Of a stretch of DNA of 64,000 nt, positions 32,553-41,606 are shown in pieces. The notes beneath the pieces were generated by a model that was not told the DNA's origin, made no database searches, and saw only the letters and a program-made list of their open reading frames with translations. This DNA comes from Oscillospiraceae bacterium. GTDB taxonomy: Bacteria; Bacillota; Clostridia; Oscillospirales; Ruminococcaceae. The first letter of the stretch is position 1. Every line of letters starts with the position of its first letter. The stretch is from positions 5,259 to 69,258 of the forward strand of contig JAAVID010000015.1 of assembly GCA_014799395.1 (NCBI GenBank), read 5' to 3'. Both the position numbers and the translations under genes were made by a program.

Positions 32553-33512
32553 TTACGCCGTTACACCGTCCTGAGCGTCAAGCTGAGACTTGGGATCCTG
32601 CATACGCTCTATGCAGTAGAAAGTAAACGTGTCGGTGTACGAGTACAGGTAATCAACGATCTCCGCTATTTCCTGCTCCTCTGTGTTGTTGCCGGGTGTC
32701 GCCGCGGCTGCGGTTCCGTCGGGATTAGCCGCCGCAGCGTTGCCGTTGTTGAGTATCTCGGTGGGCATGCCGGTCGCCGTAGTCAGCGCCGCTCTGCCCT
32801 CGGTCTCCATCTCGGCATTGAGCTCCTCAACGAGCTTCTCGTACTTGTTTGTTACAAGCGGATAAACGAGCGTAAGACCGTTGATAGCAACTGCCTTTCT
32901 GGTCTCGGTGCCGTTTTCCGTCAGCTTATAGTTGTTTACCGCCTCGGCGAAATTAACCAACTCATCCTGGTCGATAGCGCTTACGGTAAATGTAACCTCG
33001 TTCGCGCCGATAGTCTGCGGGTCGCCAAGAGCCTCCGCGAGAACCGTCTGGCGCAGAAGCACTTTCGCGTACTCCTCGTCAACCTCATCCGAGCCCTGAG
33101 TAGCGTATGTCTTAAGATCGTACTCTACCTCGGGTCTTATGTAGAAATTGGTTCCGAGCATTGCTACGGTAGGATCGCTAACAGTCAGTGCCTCAACAAC
33201 TACCTTAGCGGTGCACTGTTCGAGGAACGCTCTGAATGCCATATCCGCCTCATAAGCGCTCATCTCGGGGAAGAACATATCCGCCAGGTGCTCGCCCTCT
33301 TCATAAGCCTTTTCGATCTCTTCTCTGAGCGGAGCTTTTCTCGCCTGCTTCGCAACGTCCGCGTTATACTCCGCCTGCTTTGCCGCAAGCGACGCCTTCG
33401 TTGCGCTTATGGTCTCGATCTTCGGCTTTACAAGAAGCCAGCCGCCGAGCGCCAGAATTAAAATCACTATGATTATTATCGCGCCAATGCGCTCTTGTTT
33501 ACTTAACTTCAT
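32553..33512 (-). CDS. pilO: Type IV pilus inner-membrane protein, PilO-like
   Basis: A single N-terminal membrane helix (I-G-A-I-I-I-I-V-I-L-I-L-A-L-G-G-W-L, about 9-28) is followed by a coiled coil (K-A-S-L-A-A-K-Q-A-E-Y-N-A-D-V-A) and a soluble domain with an Ala/Asn/Pro-rich linker. This layout is that of PilO, which with PilM and PilN forms the alignment platform of the pilus. Its ATG overlaps the pilMN stop by one base. Sequence similarity is weak, as is usual for PilO. Confidence 0.72.
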   Translation of the reverse strand: MKLSKQERIGAIIIIVILILALGGWLLVKPKIETISATKASLAAKQAEYNADVAKQARKAPLREEIEKAYEEGEHLADMFFPEMSAYEADMAFRAFLEQCTAKVVVEALTVSDPTVAMLGTNFYIRPEVEYDLKTYATQGSDEVDEEYAKVLLRQTVLAEALGDPQTIGANEVTFTVSAIDQDELVNFAEAVNNYKLTENGTETRKAVAINGLTLVYPLVTNKYEKLVEELNAEMETEGRAALTTATGMPTEILNNGNAAAANPDGTAAAATPGNNTEEQEIAEIVDYLYSYTDTFTFYCIERMQDPKSQLDAQDGVTA

Positions 33513-35182
33513 TACTCGGTCACCTCCTGCTGAGCCTCTGTATTCTCTGCATTCGCAGGCTCTTCCTGCTTCGTCAGATCGTTAATATCGGTGTTGTCCT
33601 CGTCACTGCCCATTTGCAGCTGCATTGTCATCTCAAACGAGAACACGGTATCATACTTCTTGCTTCCGTCAGCGGAAATTATCGCGTATGTGCCCCAATC
33701 CGTAATGTTTTCCTTTGCAAATCCCGAATATGTGATATTCACAAAATAAGGATCGCCGTACTTGTTAAGTACCTTGGTGCTGAGATATTCCGCGTATCTC
33801 GACGGAACGGAGGAAGGATCGCCCTGCGAAAGTCCCTTGAACTTCACGGTGACCATATTTCCGCCAACCGAGACCTCTTCGATCTCAAGCTCCTCGTTGT
33901 CCGCCAAGAGCCTGTCGTCCGTAGCGGTAAGCGGCTTGCTCACATTATCGAAAACGAGCCTCTGCGCCTTGGGCTTGTAGTTGAACAGCAAGCCCGTCTT
34001 TTTAACGGTATCGTTGTAGCTGTTGAAGCCCGCGAGCATCGTGTCTCTGTCGTCGACTATCTGAAGATCGCGCTGCATCTGCGGATCGTCTATTCTGGCC
34101 TGGAGATTGTTTATCTGACCGGTAAGGCTGTTGTTGTAAAAGTCGCAAGCCATAACCACGCCGCCGACAACCGCCGCCGAAGCGACGATCGCGCCGAGGA
34201 ATCCGAGCAGGAAGCCGTTAGCGCCCTTGGACTCCTTTGCGGAGGTAGCCTCCAACAGGTTGATGTGCTCAAGCTCCTTGTTGCGGCGGTAAAGAGCGCC
34301 GATAGCGTTCGCGTACTTCGAGAAGTCGAACTGCACGGACGACGTAATGGAGCTTGGCATCGAAAGCATATTCGTGGGAACGTTGAACGAGGATATCGCG
34401 TTCGTTATCTCGATAAAGCTGTCGATCTCGCCGTAGAACAAGATCTCCTGAAGCGGCTTTGCGCCCTTGCGGGATCTGATAAACTGGATCATTCTGAACA
34501 GGTTATCGTAAACCGCGCGGGTAACATAGTCGGGAGCGTTCTCGTAATCGTTCGGGTCAATGTTGAAGAAACGGGAGAACGCGAGCTGATTTTCCTCATA
34601 CAGGTTCATATTGAGGAAGTTCTTGTCGATCTGGATAAGCAGTATCGGCATTCTGTCCGCCATCTTCGGAGTGTTTATAATAAGACGCGTAACGGAGTTG
34701 TTGGAGATGTTTACACCCTTAAGCTGCAAGCCTATGTGCGAAAACAGTCTTACATATCCGTCAACCAGTCTCTGCGGGCAGGCAGCCGCGATGACCTTGA
34801 GCATCTTGTTCTTTTCCTCGTCCTCGGTCTCGCCCGCTATAGTAAAGGATATGTTGAAGTCGCTGGATACGTTCATATTCGACTGTATCATCGCCTCGAT
34901 GATAGCAGGGTTTTTCAGATTTTTCGGCTTCGCAACAACCATTTCCTTATATACAATGGAGCTCGAGGTAATGGAAACTATCGCTTCCTTTTCCTTAATA
35001 TCTCTGGTCTTGATAATATCGTTCAGCTCCGCTGCGACCATAGGAACGTCGGTAATATAACCGTTTGCCACCATTCCGAGTGAGAGCTCGCGCATATCCG
35101 CGTCCTGCACTCTTATCTTGTTACCGCTGTGTACGCCTCTGACAAGTTTTATTTGTCTGTCGGTAATATCTATTGAAAGCAT
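33512..35182 (-). CDS. PilM-PilN fusion protein
   Basis: Residues about 1-310 look like PilM, an actin-fold cytoplasmic protein: L-S-I-D-I-T-D-R-Q-I-K-L-V-R at the start, a F-S-R-F-F-N-I-D strand and a F-Y-G-E-I-D-S-F segment. Residues about 326-350 (G-F-L-L-G-F-L-G-A-I-V-A-S-A-A-V-V) are a membrane helix, and the remainder is a PilN-like domain with N-N-L-Q-A-R-I-D-D coiled coil. PilM binds a short N-terminal peptide of PilN, so fusing them in one chain is structurally sensible. Starts ATG 35182, 49 bases after pilC. Confidence 0.82.
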   Translation of the reverse strand: MLSIDITDRQIKLVRGVHSGNKIRVQDADMRELSLGMVANGYITDVPMVAAELNDIIKTRDIKEKEAIVSITSSSIVYKEMVVAKPKNLKNPAIIEAMIQSNMNVSSDFNISFTIAGETEDEEKNKMLKVIAAACPQRLVDGYVRLFSHIGLQLKGVNISNNSVTRLIINTPKMADRMPILLIQIDKNFLNMNLYEENQLAFSRFFNIDPNDYENAPDYVTRAVYDNLFRMIQFIRSRKGAKPLQEILFYGEIDSFIEITNAISSFNVPTNMLSMPSSITSSVQFDFSKYANAIGALYRRNKELEHINLLEATSAKESKGANGFLLGFLGAIVASAAVVGGVVMACDFYNNSLTGQINNLQARIDDPQMQRDLQIVDDRDTMLAGFNSYNDTVKKTGLLFNYKPKAQRLVFDNVSKPLTATDDRLLADNEELEIEEVSVGGNMVTVKFKGLSQGDPSSVPSRYAEYLSTKVLNKYGDPYFVNITYSGFAKENITDWGTYAIISADGSKKYDTVFSFEMTMQLQMGSDEDNTDINDLTKQEEPANAENTEAQQEVTE

Positions 35183-35231
35183 ATCTTCACCTCATAATTT
35201 TTATTTTGGAATTTTTGCGGCTTACCGCTCA

Positions 35232-36278
35232 TTATCCGCCAACGGAAAGCATTCCGCCGTAGAGCATCGGGAATACGCCCGCGAGGAAGAATCCTATCGC
35301 GATACCCATGATGATGATCATCAAAGGCTCCATCATTCCTACCAGCTTTGTGATAGCCGCGTCGGCTTCTTCGTCGTAATATTCCGCCGCTTTTCCGAGA
35401 ATGGTATCCAGCGTACCGGATTCCTCGCCGACATATATGATCGAGGTAAACATACCCTCAAATATTCCCGTTTTCTCGATCGCCTTAGACATACTCTCAC
35501 CGAGCTTGATGTCGTTGACGACGTCCTTAAAGCATTTGTCAACATACGTGTTTCCGATAGTGGCGACGGATTTCTCGATACATTCGACCATTTGCAGACC
35601 CGCGCCGTACAGGTTCGCCATACTTCTCGCGAAACGACCCGTATACATCGTCGAAATGAGCTTTCCAACCTTCGGTATTTTCAGCAGCATTTCGTCCATT
35701 TTCAAACGCGACGCGGGAACTCTCCGCGCAAACATAAATCCGAATACGATAACCGCAATAACGATTATGTACACATACCAATAATTGATAAGCGAATCCG
35801 AGAACGCGATCAGCGCCGCGGATATAGGCGAAATATCGTCGGGATCCATCATCTCCGTAAACGTCGGGAGAATAGCTACGAACATGAATATCAGAACCAC
35901 GAGCAGCAGCACGCCCAGAACCATAGGATAAACCATCGCGGATTTAGCCTTGTTCGCGGTCTTGTTAGCGTTTGCGTAGTGGTCGGACAATCTGTTGAGC
36001 ATCTGGTCGAGAGTACCCGAAGCCTCACCCGCCGAAACCATACTTACAAACATATCGGGGAAAACGCCCGGCTTTGCGATAAGTACGTCGGAGAAGGATT
36101 TACCCTTTTGGACTTCCTCATAAATGTCCAGCAGGACAGCCTTAGCCTTTTTGTTCTCCTGCTGTTCCTGGAGAATGTGCAGCGCACGCACCAGCGACAG
36201 ACCCGCAGCGGTCATAGACGCCAGCTGACGGCTTATGAAGGATACCTCCTTGGTCTTGAATTTGTACTTGACATCCAC
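35232..36278 (-). CDS. pilC: Type IV pilus inner-membrane platform PilC (internal-start form)
   Basis: PilC/GspF family platform protein that recruits PilB and PilT. The open frame of 348 residues holds both cytoplasmic T2SSF domains and the membrane segments (M-V-L-G-V-L-L-L-V-V-L-I-F, Y-V-Y-I-I-V-I-A-V-I, and the C-terminal I-I-I-M-G-I-A-I-G-F-F-L-A), with G-E-A-S-G-T-L-D and G-E-E-S-G-T-L-D at equivalent places. The frame continues upstream without shift to GTG 36425, which has a perfect GGAGG site, but is broken by TAG at 36341-36339. The 348-residue form would start at GTG 36278, after a GGGCGGGGGC stretch. It therefore lacks the conserved first 49 residues unless TAG is read through. 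Confidence 0.85.
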   Translation of the reverse strand: MDVKYKFKTKEVSFISRQLASMTAAGLSLVRALHILQEQQENKKAKAVLLDIYEEVQKGKSFSDVLIAKPGVFPDMFVSMVSAGEASGTLDQMLNRLSDHYANANKTANKAKSAMVYPMVLGVLLLVVLIFMFVAILPTFTEMMDPDDISPISAALIAFSDSLINYWYVYIIVIAVIVFGFMFARRVPASRLKMDEMLLKIPKVGKLISTMYTGRFARSMANLYGAGLQMVECIEKSVATIGNTYVDKCFKDVVNDIKLGESMSKAIEKTGIFEGMFTSIIYVGEESGTLDTILGKAAEYYDEEADAAITKLVGMMEPLMIIIMGIAIGFFLAGVFPMLYGGMLSVGG

Positions 36279-36425
36279 AACGCCCCCGCCCAGATCGCGG
36301 TAACTGGTGACATAGAGCTTTCGTTCCCTCAGTCTTGCCTAAAGTTCCTTATAGTCCTCAGCCAGCTCCTGTCCTCTGACGGTACGGCCGTTGATGTCGG
36401 TGGCAACATAAGAGTATTTGTTCAC
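36279..36425 (-). other. N-terminal coding part of pilC interrupted by an in-frame TAG
   Basis: From GTG 36425 the frame reads 28 sense codons, with the normal PilC beginning (Y-S-Y-V-A-T-D-I-N-G-R-T-V-R-G), then TAG at 36341-36339, then A-R-L-R-E-R-K-L-Y-V-T-S, again the normal PilC sequence. Total length with the stop bridged would be 397 residues, the family norm. The region is therefore true PilC coding sequence with one nonsense codon, not a frameshift. Confidence 0.85.
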
Positions 36426-36526
36426 CTGAAAACCTCCGTTCCCCAACAACTTTGTTGAAATATGCAGGCGGTAAAATACTCCGAATTTTGGGCGCAATTT
36501 ACCCATAGCCGCCTACTTGTAAATAA
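36426..36526 (-). promoter_or_regulatory. Leader of the pilC operon
   Basis: About 95 bases lie between the promoter and GTG 36425. AGGCGG near the 5' end can pair with CCGCCT about 45 bases later, and a small CAAC/GTTG hairpin precedes the GGAGG site. No known riboswitch is recognised. Confidence 0.35.
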
Positions 36527-36555
36527 ATTATACCATAATTTCTTATTTTTTTCAA
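36527..36555 (-). promoter_or_regulatory. Sigma-A promoter of the pilC-pilMN-pilO-minor pilin operon
   Basis: Minus strand TTGAAA (36555-36550), 17 bases ending TATGG, TATAAT (36532-36527). Confidence 0.8.
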
Positions 36556-36749
36556 GCGCTTGTAAACGATTTTTTCAAATATTCGCCCGAAAAACCGCCT
36601 TTTTTAATGTAGAATTTCAACTTAAACTTATGTGCAATTTAGACAAATAACTTTCAACATCTGTTGAAAACTTTACGGGCATTTCTCCGCAAACGGCTTG
36701 GTTGCCGCATTTATTCACAAACGAGATTTATTTAACCGTAAAAAGTCTA

Positions 36750-36778
36750 TTGACTTTATCGGGAAATTATGGTATAAT
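36750..36778 (+). promoter_or_regulatory. Sigma-A promoter of glycogen phosphorylase
   Basis: TTGACT (36750-36755), 17 bases ending TATGG, TATAAT (36773-36778). The transcript would start at about 36785, just before a 161-bp palindrome. The rest of the 36.56-36.75 kb gap shows nothing I can name. Confidence 0.85.
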
Positions 36779-36789
36779 AATTTTGTATA

Positions 36790-36950
36790 GAGCGTGTTCA
36801 CATTAACCGAAATGCTCGGATTTCGAAGCGAATTTTTCGCATAACGAGGCGAAAATTCTTGACGTACTGTATGTACGTCAAGAATTTTCAACGAAGTTAT
36901 GCAAAAAATTCGCCGAAAGACGGGCGTTGAGCGTTAATGTGAACACGCTC
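36790..36950. repeat. 161-bp near-perfect palindrome (MITE-like foldback element)
   Basis: Perfect 18-bp terminal inverted repeats: GAGCGTGTTCACATTAAC (36790-36807) and its complement at 36933-36950. Inside, 36828-36845 pairs with 36896-36913 (17 of 18), and 36851-36867 pairs perfectly with 36873-36889 around a TGTAT loop. No coding capacity. Size and structure suit a miniature inverted-repeat element. I see no clear target-site duplication. It lies between the glgP promoter and gene, so it would be part of the mRNA leader. Confidence 0.8.
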
Positions 36951-37066
36951 AGGAGCGATTTCCAAAAGGTTCCGGCACTCCGATAATAATTCGGCGCCGC
37001 GGCGGCGGCAAAACAAATCAACGGCAAAGCGGCATCATTTGCGGCATTGCCTTTAAGGAGGAAAGT

Positions 37067-39436
37067 ATGTTAGACAACACATTATTGAAGAACGATTTCG
37101 AGGACATTCTGCGCGACTCCCACGTACAGGGAAAGCAGTGCACCCCCGCGCAGCTTCACGACGCGCTCTCCCGCGCGATAATGAAGCAGGCGGTGCCTAT
37201 GATGAGCTGTTCCGCGCCTAGCGGCAAAAGCGCTTCGTATCTGTCTATGGAATTCCTCGTAGGACGCGCGGTGTACAACAACATCTTATGTCTCGGTCTG
37301 CATGACTATGCCGAGGAGCTTCTCAACAGCGCGGGCGGCAGTCTGAACGACCTTGAGGAGATCGAGGACGCTGCGCTCGGAAACGGCGGCTTGGGCAGAC
37401 TTGCGGCGTGCTTCCTCGACAGCGCGGCGACTATGAAGCTCCCCTTGAACGGCTACGGTATCCGCTACAAGTACGGTCTCTTCAAGCAGACCATTGAGGA
37501 CGGCTTCCAGCGCGAGTACGCGGACGACTGGACAAAATTCGGCGATCCGTGGAGCAGACGCCCCGACGACGACACCGTGATCATCCACTACTCGACGGGA
37601 GACGTAAAAGCCGTCCCCTACGATATGCCGATATTCGGCTACAAAAACGACTTCGCGGGTACTCTCCGCCTTTGGCAGGCAGAGCCCCTCAACGCGTTCG
37701 ATTTCGACGCGTTCAACCGTCAGGACTATTTCGCCGCGGCAAAGGGGCAGATAGAAGCGGAGAACATCTCGGGCACTCTCTACCCCAACGACGACGCTCG
37801 TCCCGGCAAGATACTGCGCCTGAAGCAGGAGTACTTCTTCAGCGCCGCTTCCATGGCGGACTTAGTGAGAAAGCACCTCGCTGCGGGTCGTGACATCTAC
37901 TCGTTCGCTGAGTATAATTCCATTCAGCTCAACGACACCCACCCCGTTATCTCCATTCCCGAGCTTATCCGCATACTCGTTACCGAGCGCAACGTTCCGT
38001 TCGCAAAGGCGCTCGAGATCGCCAAAAAGACCTTCAACTACACCAACCACACCATTATGACAGAGGCTCTCGAGAAGTGGGACTGCGGCATTGTCGAGGA
38101 GCTTCTTCCCGACGTTTACGCGTTTATCCTGCGTATCAACGACGAATTTATTTCGGATATGTACCGCCGCGGCATTCCGCGCGACAAGATCGAAACAATG
38201 CAGCCCGTTTCCGGCGGAATGGTTCATATGGCGAAAATGGCAATTTACTGCTCGCAGTTCGTCAACGGCGTTGCGAAAATTCACACCGAGATACTCAAAA
38301 CCGATGCTCTGCCCGAGTGGTACGAGCTGTTCCCCGAGCGCTTCCAGAACAAGACGAACGGCATTACGCCGCGCCGCTGGATAGCTCTGTGCAACCCCAA
38401 GCTCTCCGCGCTTATAACAAAGCTCATAGGCGATGAAAGCTGGATAACCGACCTCTCCAAGCTCCGCGAGCTCCGCAAGTATATGGACGACAAAGAGGTC
38501 CTCGGCAAGTTCAGAGACATCAAGTACCTCAACAAGACCGCTCTCGCAAAGTACATCAAGGAGCACGAGGGCGTTGAGATCGACCCGAACTCCATGTTCG
38601 ACATTCAGATAAAGCGCCTGCACGAGTACAAGCGCCAGCTTTTGAACGCGTTCAGCATACTGTATATTTATTATGGTATAAAAGACGGCAGTATCGCAAA
38701 CTTCGCGCCCACAGCGTTCATATTCGGCGCAAAGGCGGCTCCCGGCTACGCCCGCGCCAAGGCGATAATCAAGTATATCAACGAGATAGCGAACCTTGTC
38801 AATAACGACGAGACCATAAACGGCGCTCTCAAGGTCGTTTACGTTCAGAACTACAACGTTTCCTACGCAGAAAAGCTCGTTATCGCGGCGGACATCTCCG
38901 AGCAGATCTCCACGGCGGGCACCGAGGCTTCCGGCACGGGCAATATGAAGTTTATGCTCAACGGCACAATGACCCTCGGCACCTACGACGGCGCAAACGT
39001 CGAGATATGCGAGGAAGCGGGCGAGGAGAACAACTACATCTTCGGCGCGCGCGTTCAGGACCTCGCGCAGAGAATGCCGACCTACGACCCGAGAAAGCTC
39101 TATTCCGAGAACACCCGCATAGCGCGCGTTATAAATTCGCTTATCGACGGCACATTCTCCGACGGCGGCAACGGCTCGTTCAGAGAGCTGTACTATTCGC
39201 TTCTGGACGGCGCTTCGTGGCACAAGCCCGACCACTACTACCTCCTCGGCGACCTCGAAAATTACGTTCAGGCAAAGCTCAAAGCCAACAGCGACTTCTG
39301 CTTCAACCACGACGAATTCATCAAGAAGTGCTGGATAAATATGACGAGCGCGGGCAAGTTCAGTTCCGACCGCACGATCGCGGACTACGCAAAAGAGATA
39401 TGGAAGATCACTTCCGCGGACGGCAAAATTTCTTAA
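37067..39436 (+). CDS. glgP: Glycogen/starch (alpha-glucan) phosphorylase
   Basis: GT35 enzyme that releases glucose-1-phosphate from alpha-1,4-glucan. The 789-residue protein has N-G-G-L-G-R-L-A-A-C-F near residue 106, the I-R-Y-K-Y-G substrate loop, N-D-T-H-P near 285, and the PLP site E-A-S-G-T-G-N-M-K-F-M-L-N-G near 625-640, whose Lys carries the cofactor. The A-P-G-Y segment is also present. Start ATG 37067 has AAGGAGGAAAG. It is slightly shorter at the N-terminus than animal and E. coli enzymes, which is usual in Clostridia. The mRNA leader of about 280 bases contains the palindrome. Confidence 0.95.
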   Translation: MLDNTLLKNDFEDILRDSHVQGKQCTPAQLHDALSRAIMKQAVPMMSCSAPSGKSASYLSMEFLVGRAVYNNILCLGLHDYAEELLNSAGGSLNDLEEIEDAALGNGGLGRLAACFLDSAATMKLPLNGYGIRYKYGLFKQTIEDGFQREYADDWTKFGDPWSRRPDDDTVIIHYSTGDVKAVPYDMPIFGYKNDFAGTLRLWQAEPLNAFDFDAFNRQDYFAAAKGQIEAENISGTLYPNDDARPGKILRLKQEYFFSAASMADLVRKHLAAGRDIYSFAEYNSIQLNDTHPVISIPELIRILVTERNVPFAKALEIAKKTFNYTNHTIMTEALEKWDCGIVEELLPDVYAFILRINDEFISDMYRRGIPRDKIETMQPVSGGMVHMAKMAIYCSQFVNGVAKIHTEILKTDALPEWYELFPERFQNKTNGITPRRWIALCNPKLSALITKLIGDESWITDLSKLRELRKYMDDKEVLGKFRDIKYLNKTALAKYIKEHEGVEIDPNSMFDIQIKRLHEYKRQLLNAFSILYIYYGIKDGSIANFAPTAFIFGAKAAPGYARAKAIIKYINEIANLVNNDETINGALKVVYVQNYNVSYAEKLVIAADISEQISTAGTEASGTGNMKFMLNGTMTLGTYDGANVEICEEAGEENNYIFGARVQDLAQRMPTYDPRKLYSENTRIARVINSLIDGTFSDGGNGSFRELYYSLLDGASWHKPDHYYLLGDLENYVQAKLKANSDFCFNHDEFIKKCWINMTSAGKFSSDRTIADYAKEIWKITSADGKIS

Positions 39437-39444
39437 ATAAAATC

Positions 39445-39475
39445 AGCCGCTGTTCAAAACGAACAGCGGCTTTTT
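39445..39475. terminator. Bidirectional terminator between glgP and htpG
   Basis: AGCCGCTGTTC (39445-39455), loop AAAAC, GAACAGCGGCT (39461-39471), TTTT on the plus strand and an A/T-rich tract on the other side. Confidence 0.9.
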
Positions 39476-39485
39476 GATTGTAATT

Positions 39486-41387
39486 TTATTTCGCCATTAT
39501 CTCGCAAATTTTGTTGGAGAATTCAACGGGGTTCTCGATCGGCATACCCTCGATAAGCAGCGCCTGCGAATACAGTATATCGGCGTACTCTCCCGCGGTA
39601 TCCTTGTCGGTCTCGTAGAGCGATTTCAGCTTGCCGAATATCGCGTGATTGGGGTTTATCTCGAGGATTTTCTCGGCTTTCGCGCCCTCGCCGTTCGGCA
39701 TAGCGGAAAGCACCTTCTCCATCTCGACGGAAAGCGCGCCCTCGCTGGTAATGCAGACGGGGTGGTTTTTCAGGCGTTGAGAGAGCTTTACCGCCTTTAC
39801 CTTGCCGCTGAGCTTTTCCGTGAGGAAGTCGAACAAGCCCTTGTTGTCCTCCTGCTCCTTTTTGATCTCCTCTTTCTCCTCCTCGGTCTCCAGTCCGAGG
39901 TCGTCCGCGGAGACGGACTTGTACTCCTTGCCGTCAAGGTCGTGCATCATCTGCAAGCAGAACTCGTCGACGTGGTCGGTGAGGTAGAGTATCTCAAAGC
40001 CCTTGTCGCGGACAAGCTCGGTCTGCGGCAGGCTTTCGATACGGGAAACGCTCGAACCGCTCGCGAAGTAGATGTACTTCTGCTCCTCCTTCATACGCGA
40101 AACGTATTCCTCAAGAGTAGTAACGCCGCCGTTTGAGGTCTTGAACATCAGCAGGTCCTGCAAATCCGCCTTGTTCATTCCGTAGCTCTCGTAAATGCCG
40201 TACTTTATCTGAGTGCCGAACGTTTCAAAGAACTTCTCGTACTTCTCGCGGTCGTTCTTCTGCAACTTTTTCAGTTCGTTCTTTATCGACTTCTCGATAG
40301 ATTTCGCGATTATTTTGAGCTGGCGGTCGTGCTGGAGCATTTCGCGCGAAATGTTGAGCGACAAGTCCTCGCTGTCCACAAGACCGCGCACAAAGCTGAA
40401 ATAGTCGGGGAGCAAGTCCGCGCACTTCTCCATTATCATTACGCCGCTCGAATACAGCTGCAAGCCCTTTTCAAAGTTCTTGGAATAGTAGTCGTAGGGC
40501 GCTTTTTCGGGAATATACAGCAGCGCGGAATAAGTCGCCGTACCCTCGGTCTTGGAGTGGATATGCAGCAGCGGGTCGGTATAGTCGTAGAACTTGTCCT
40601 TGTAGAACTGATTGTAGTCCTCGTCCTTAAGCTCGGACTTCGCTTTCTTCCAGATCGGTATCTGCGAGTTGAGCGTTTCGGTAACGATCTCCTTGTCGTA
40701 CTCGGGTTCTTTGCCGTCCGTGCCCGTGCCCTCGCGGAGCTTCTCGTGCTCAACGTCCATTTTAATGGGGTAGCGGATATAGTCGGAGTACTTCTTTACG
40801 AGCTCCCTTATCTTATACGGGGTGAGGAATTCATCGTATTTCTCGTCCTCGTTATTGTCCTTTATTTCGAGCGTGATGACCGTTCCGTGACTGTCCTTTT
40901 CCGCCTCGGAGACCGTGTAGCCGTCAACGCCCTCGCTCTGCCACATAAACGCCTTGTCCGTGCCGAACGCCTTAGAGATAACGGTCACGCGCTTCGCGAC
41001 CATAAACGCGGAGTAAAATCCCACGCCGAACTGACCGATAATGTCCACGTCCTCGGTCTTTTCGTTATCCTTTTTGAACGCGAACGAGCCGCTTTGCGCG
41101 ATAGTACCGAGGTTGTTTTCAAGTTCCTCGGCGGTCATTCCGATACCGTTGTCGGAGATGGTGAGCTTGCGCGCGTCCTTGTCGAGCTCAAGCGTTATCG
41201 CCATATCCGAGCGCGTTACCGCCTCGGCGGAGCTGTCCTGCATAGACTTAAAGTAGAGCTTGTCCATAGCGTCCGAAGCGTTGGAGATAAGCTCGCGCAG
41301 GAAAATCTCCTTGTGCGTGTAAATGGAGTTTATCATCATCTCCAGCAGGCGCTTGGATTCGGCTTTAAATTCTTTTGTTTCACTCAT
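39486..41387 (-). CDS. htpG: Molecular chaperone HtpG (Hsp90)
   Basis: Bacterial Hsp90, 633 residues. The GHKL ATPase motifs are intact: E-L-I-S-N-A-S-D-A near 33-41, S-D-N-G-I-G-M near 78, G-Q-F-G-V-G-F-Y near 118 and the Thr-rich strand G-T-V-I-T-L-E. The catalytic-loop Arg region (N-I-S-R-E-M-L-Q) and C-terminal dimer domain follow. Expression is predicted to be under HrcA, because a perfect CIRCE operator overlaps the start of the transcript at 41496-41522. In Bacillus subtilis htpG is not a CIRCE gene, so the control logic differs here. Confidence 0.96.
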   Translation of the reverse strand: MSETKEFKAESKRLLEMMINSIYTHKEIFLRELISNASDAMDKLYFKSMQDSSAEAVTRSDMAITLELDKDARKLTISDNGIGMTAEELENNLGTIAQSGSFAFKKDNEKTEDVDIIGQFGVGFYSAFMVAKRVTVISKAFGTDKAFMWQSEGVDGYTVSEAEKDSHGTVITLEIKDNNEDEKYDEFLTPYKIRELVKKYSDYIRYPIKMDVEHEKLREGTGTDGKEPEYDKEIVTETLNSQIPIWKKAKSELKDEDYNQFYKDKFYDYTDPLLHIHSKTEGTATYSALLYIPEKAPYDYYSKNFEKGLQLYSSGVMIMEKCADLLPDYFSFVRGLVDSEDLSLNISREMLQHDRQLKIIAKSIEKSIKNELKKLQKNDREKYEKFFETFGTQIKYGIYESYGMNKADLQDLLMFKTSNGGVTTLEEYVSRMKEEQKYIYFASGSSVSRIESLPQTELVRDKGFEILYLTDHVDEFCLQMMHDLDGKEYKSVSADDLGLETEEEKEEIKKEQEDNKGLFDFLTEKLSGKVKAVKLSQRLKNHPVCITSEGALSVEMEKVLSAMPNGEGAKAEKILEINPNHAIFGKLKSLYETDKDTAGEYADILYSQALLIEGMPIENPVEFSNKICEIMAK

Positions 41388-41495
41388 AATATTTTCTCCC
41401 TCTCTGTATTATTAAAGCAACACCGATCAAATGGCTTTATTTTATGCGGTCTCCCCGACTTCGGCGGGAGAGACCGCCATTATATCGGTGCTTCT

Positions 41496-41522
41496 TTAGC
41501 ACTCTATCCCATAGAGTGCTAA
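41496..41522. promoter_or_regulatory. CIRCE operator (HrcA binding site)
   Basis: TTAGCACTC (41496-41504), 9 bases, GAGTGCTAA (41514-41522): an exact match to the consensus inverted repeat bound by the HrcA heat-shock repressor. It lies 11 bases downstream of the htpG -10 box. Confidence 0.95.
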
Positions 41523-41533
41523 CTCATAATTAT

Positions 41534-41561
41534 ATTATACACCATTTGAGAAAAAAATCAA
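41534..41561 (-). promoter_or_regulatory. Sigma-A promoter of htpG
   Basis: Minus strand TTGATT (41561-41556), 16 bases, TATAAT (41539-41534), with the CIRCE operator directly after the expected start. Confidence 0.75.
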
Positions 41562-41576
41562 GTGACAAATCAACAA

Positions 41577-41606
41577 AAAAAGCCGCGTATTATCACGGCT
41601 TTTTGT
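41577..41606 (-). terminator. Terminator of tag, overlapping its stop codon
   Basis: AAAAAGCCG (41577-41585) and CGGCTTTTT (41596-41604) form the stem, with T-rich sequence on the minus strand. The TGA of tag (41593-41595) is inside the hairpin loop region. Confidence 0.75.

Noticed and set aside
35232..36425. Genome-wide reassignment of TAG to an amino acid as explanation of the pilC stop
   Set aside because: TAG ends other intact genes in this window (for example at 9081 and 53536), and no other conserved gene shows an internal TAG.
36462..36650. 62-codon plus-strand frame between pilC and glgP
   Set aside because: It overlaps the minus-strand pilC promoter, lacks a ribosome binding site and has AT-rich random composition.
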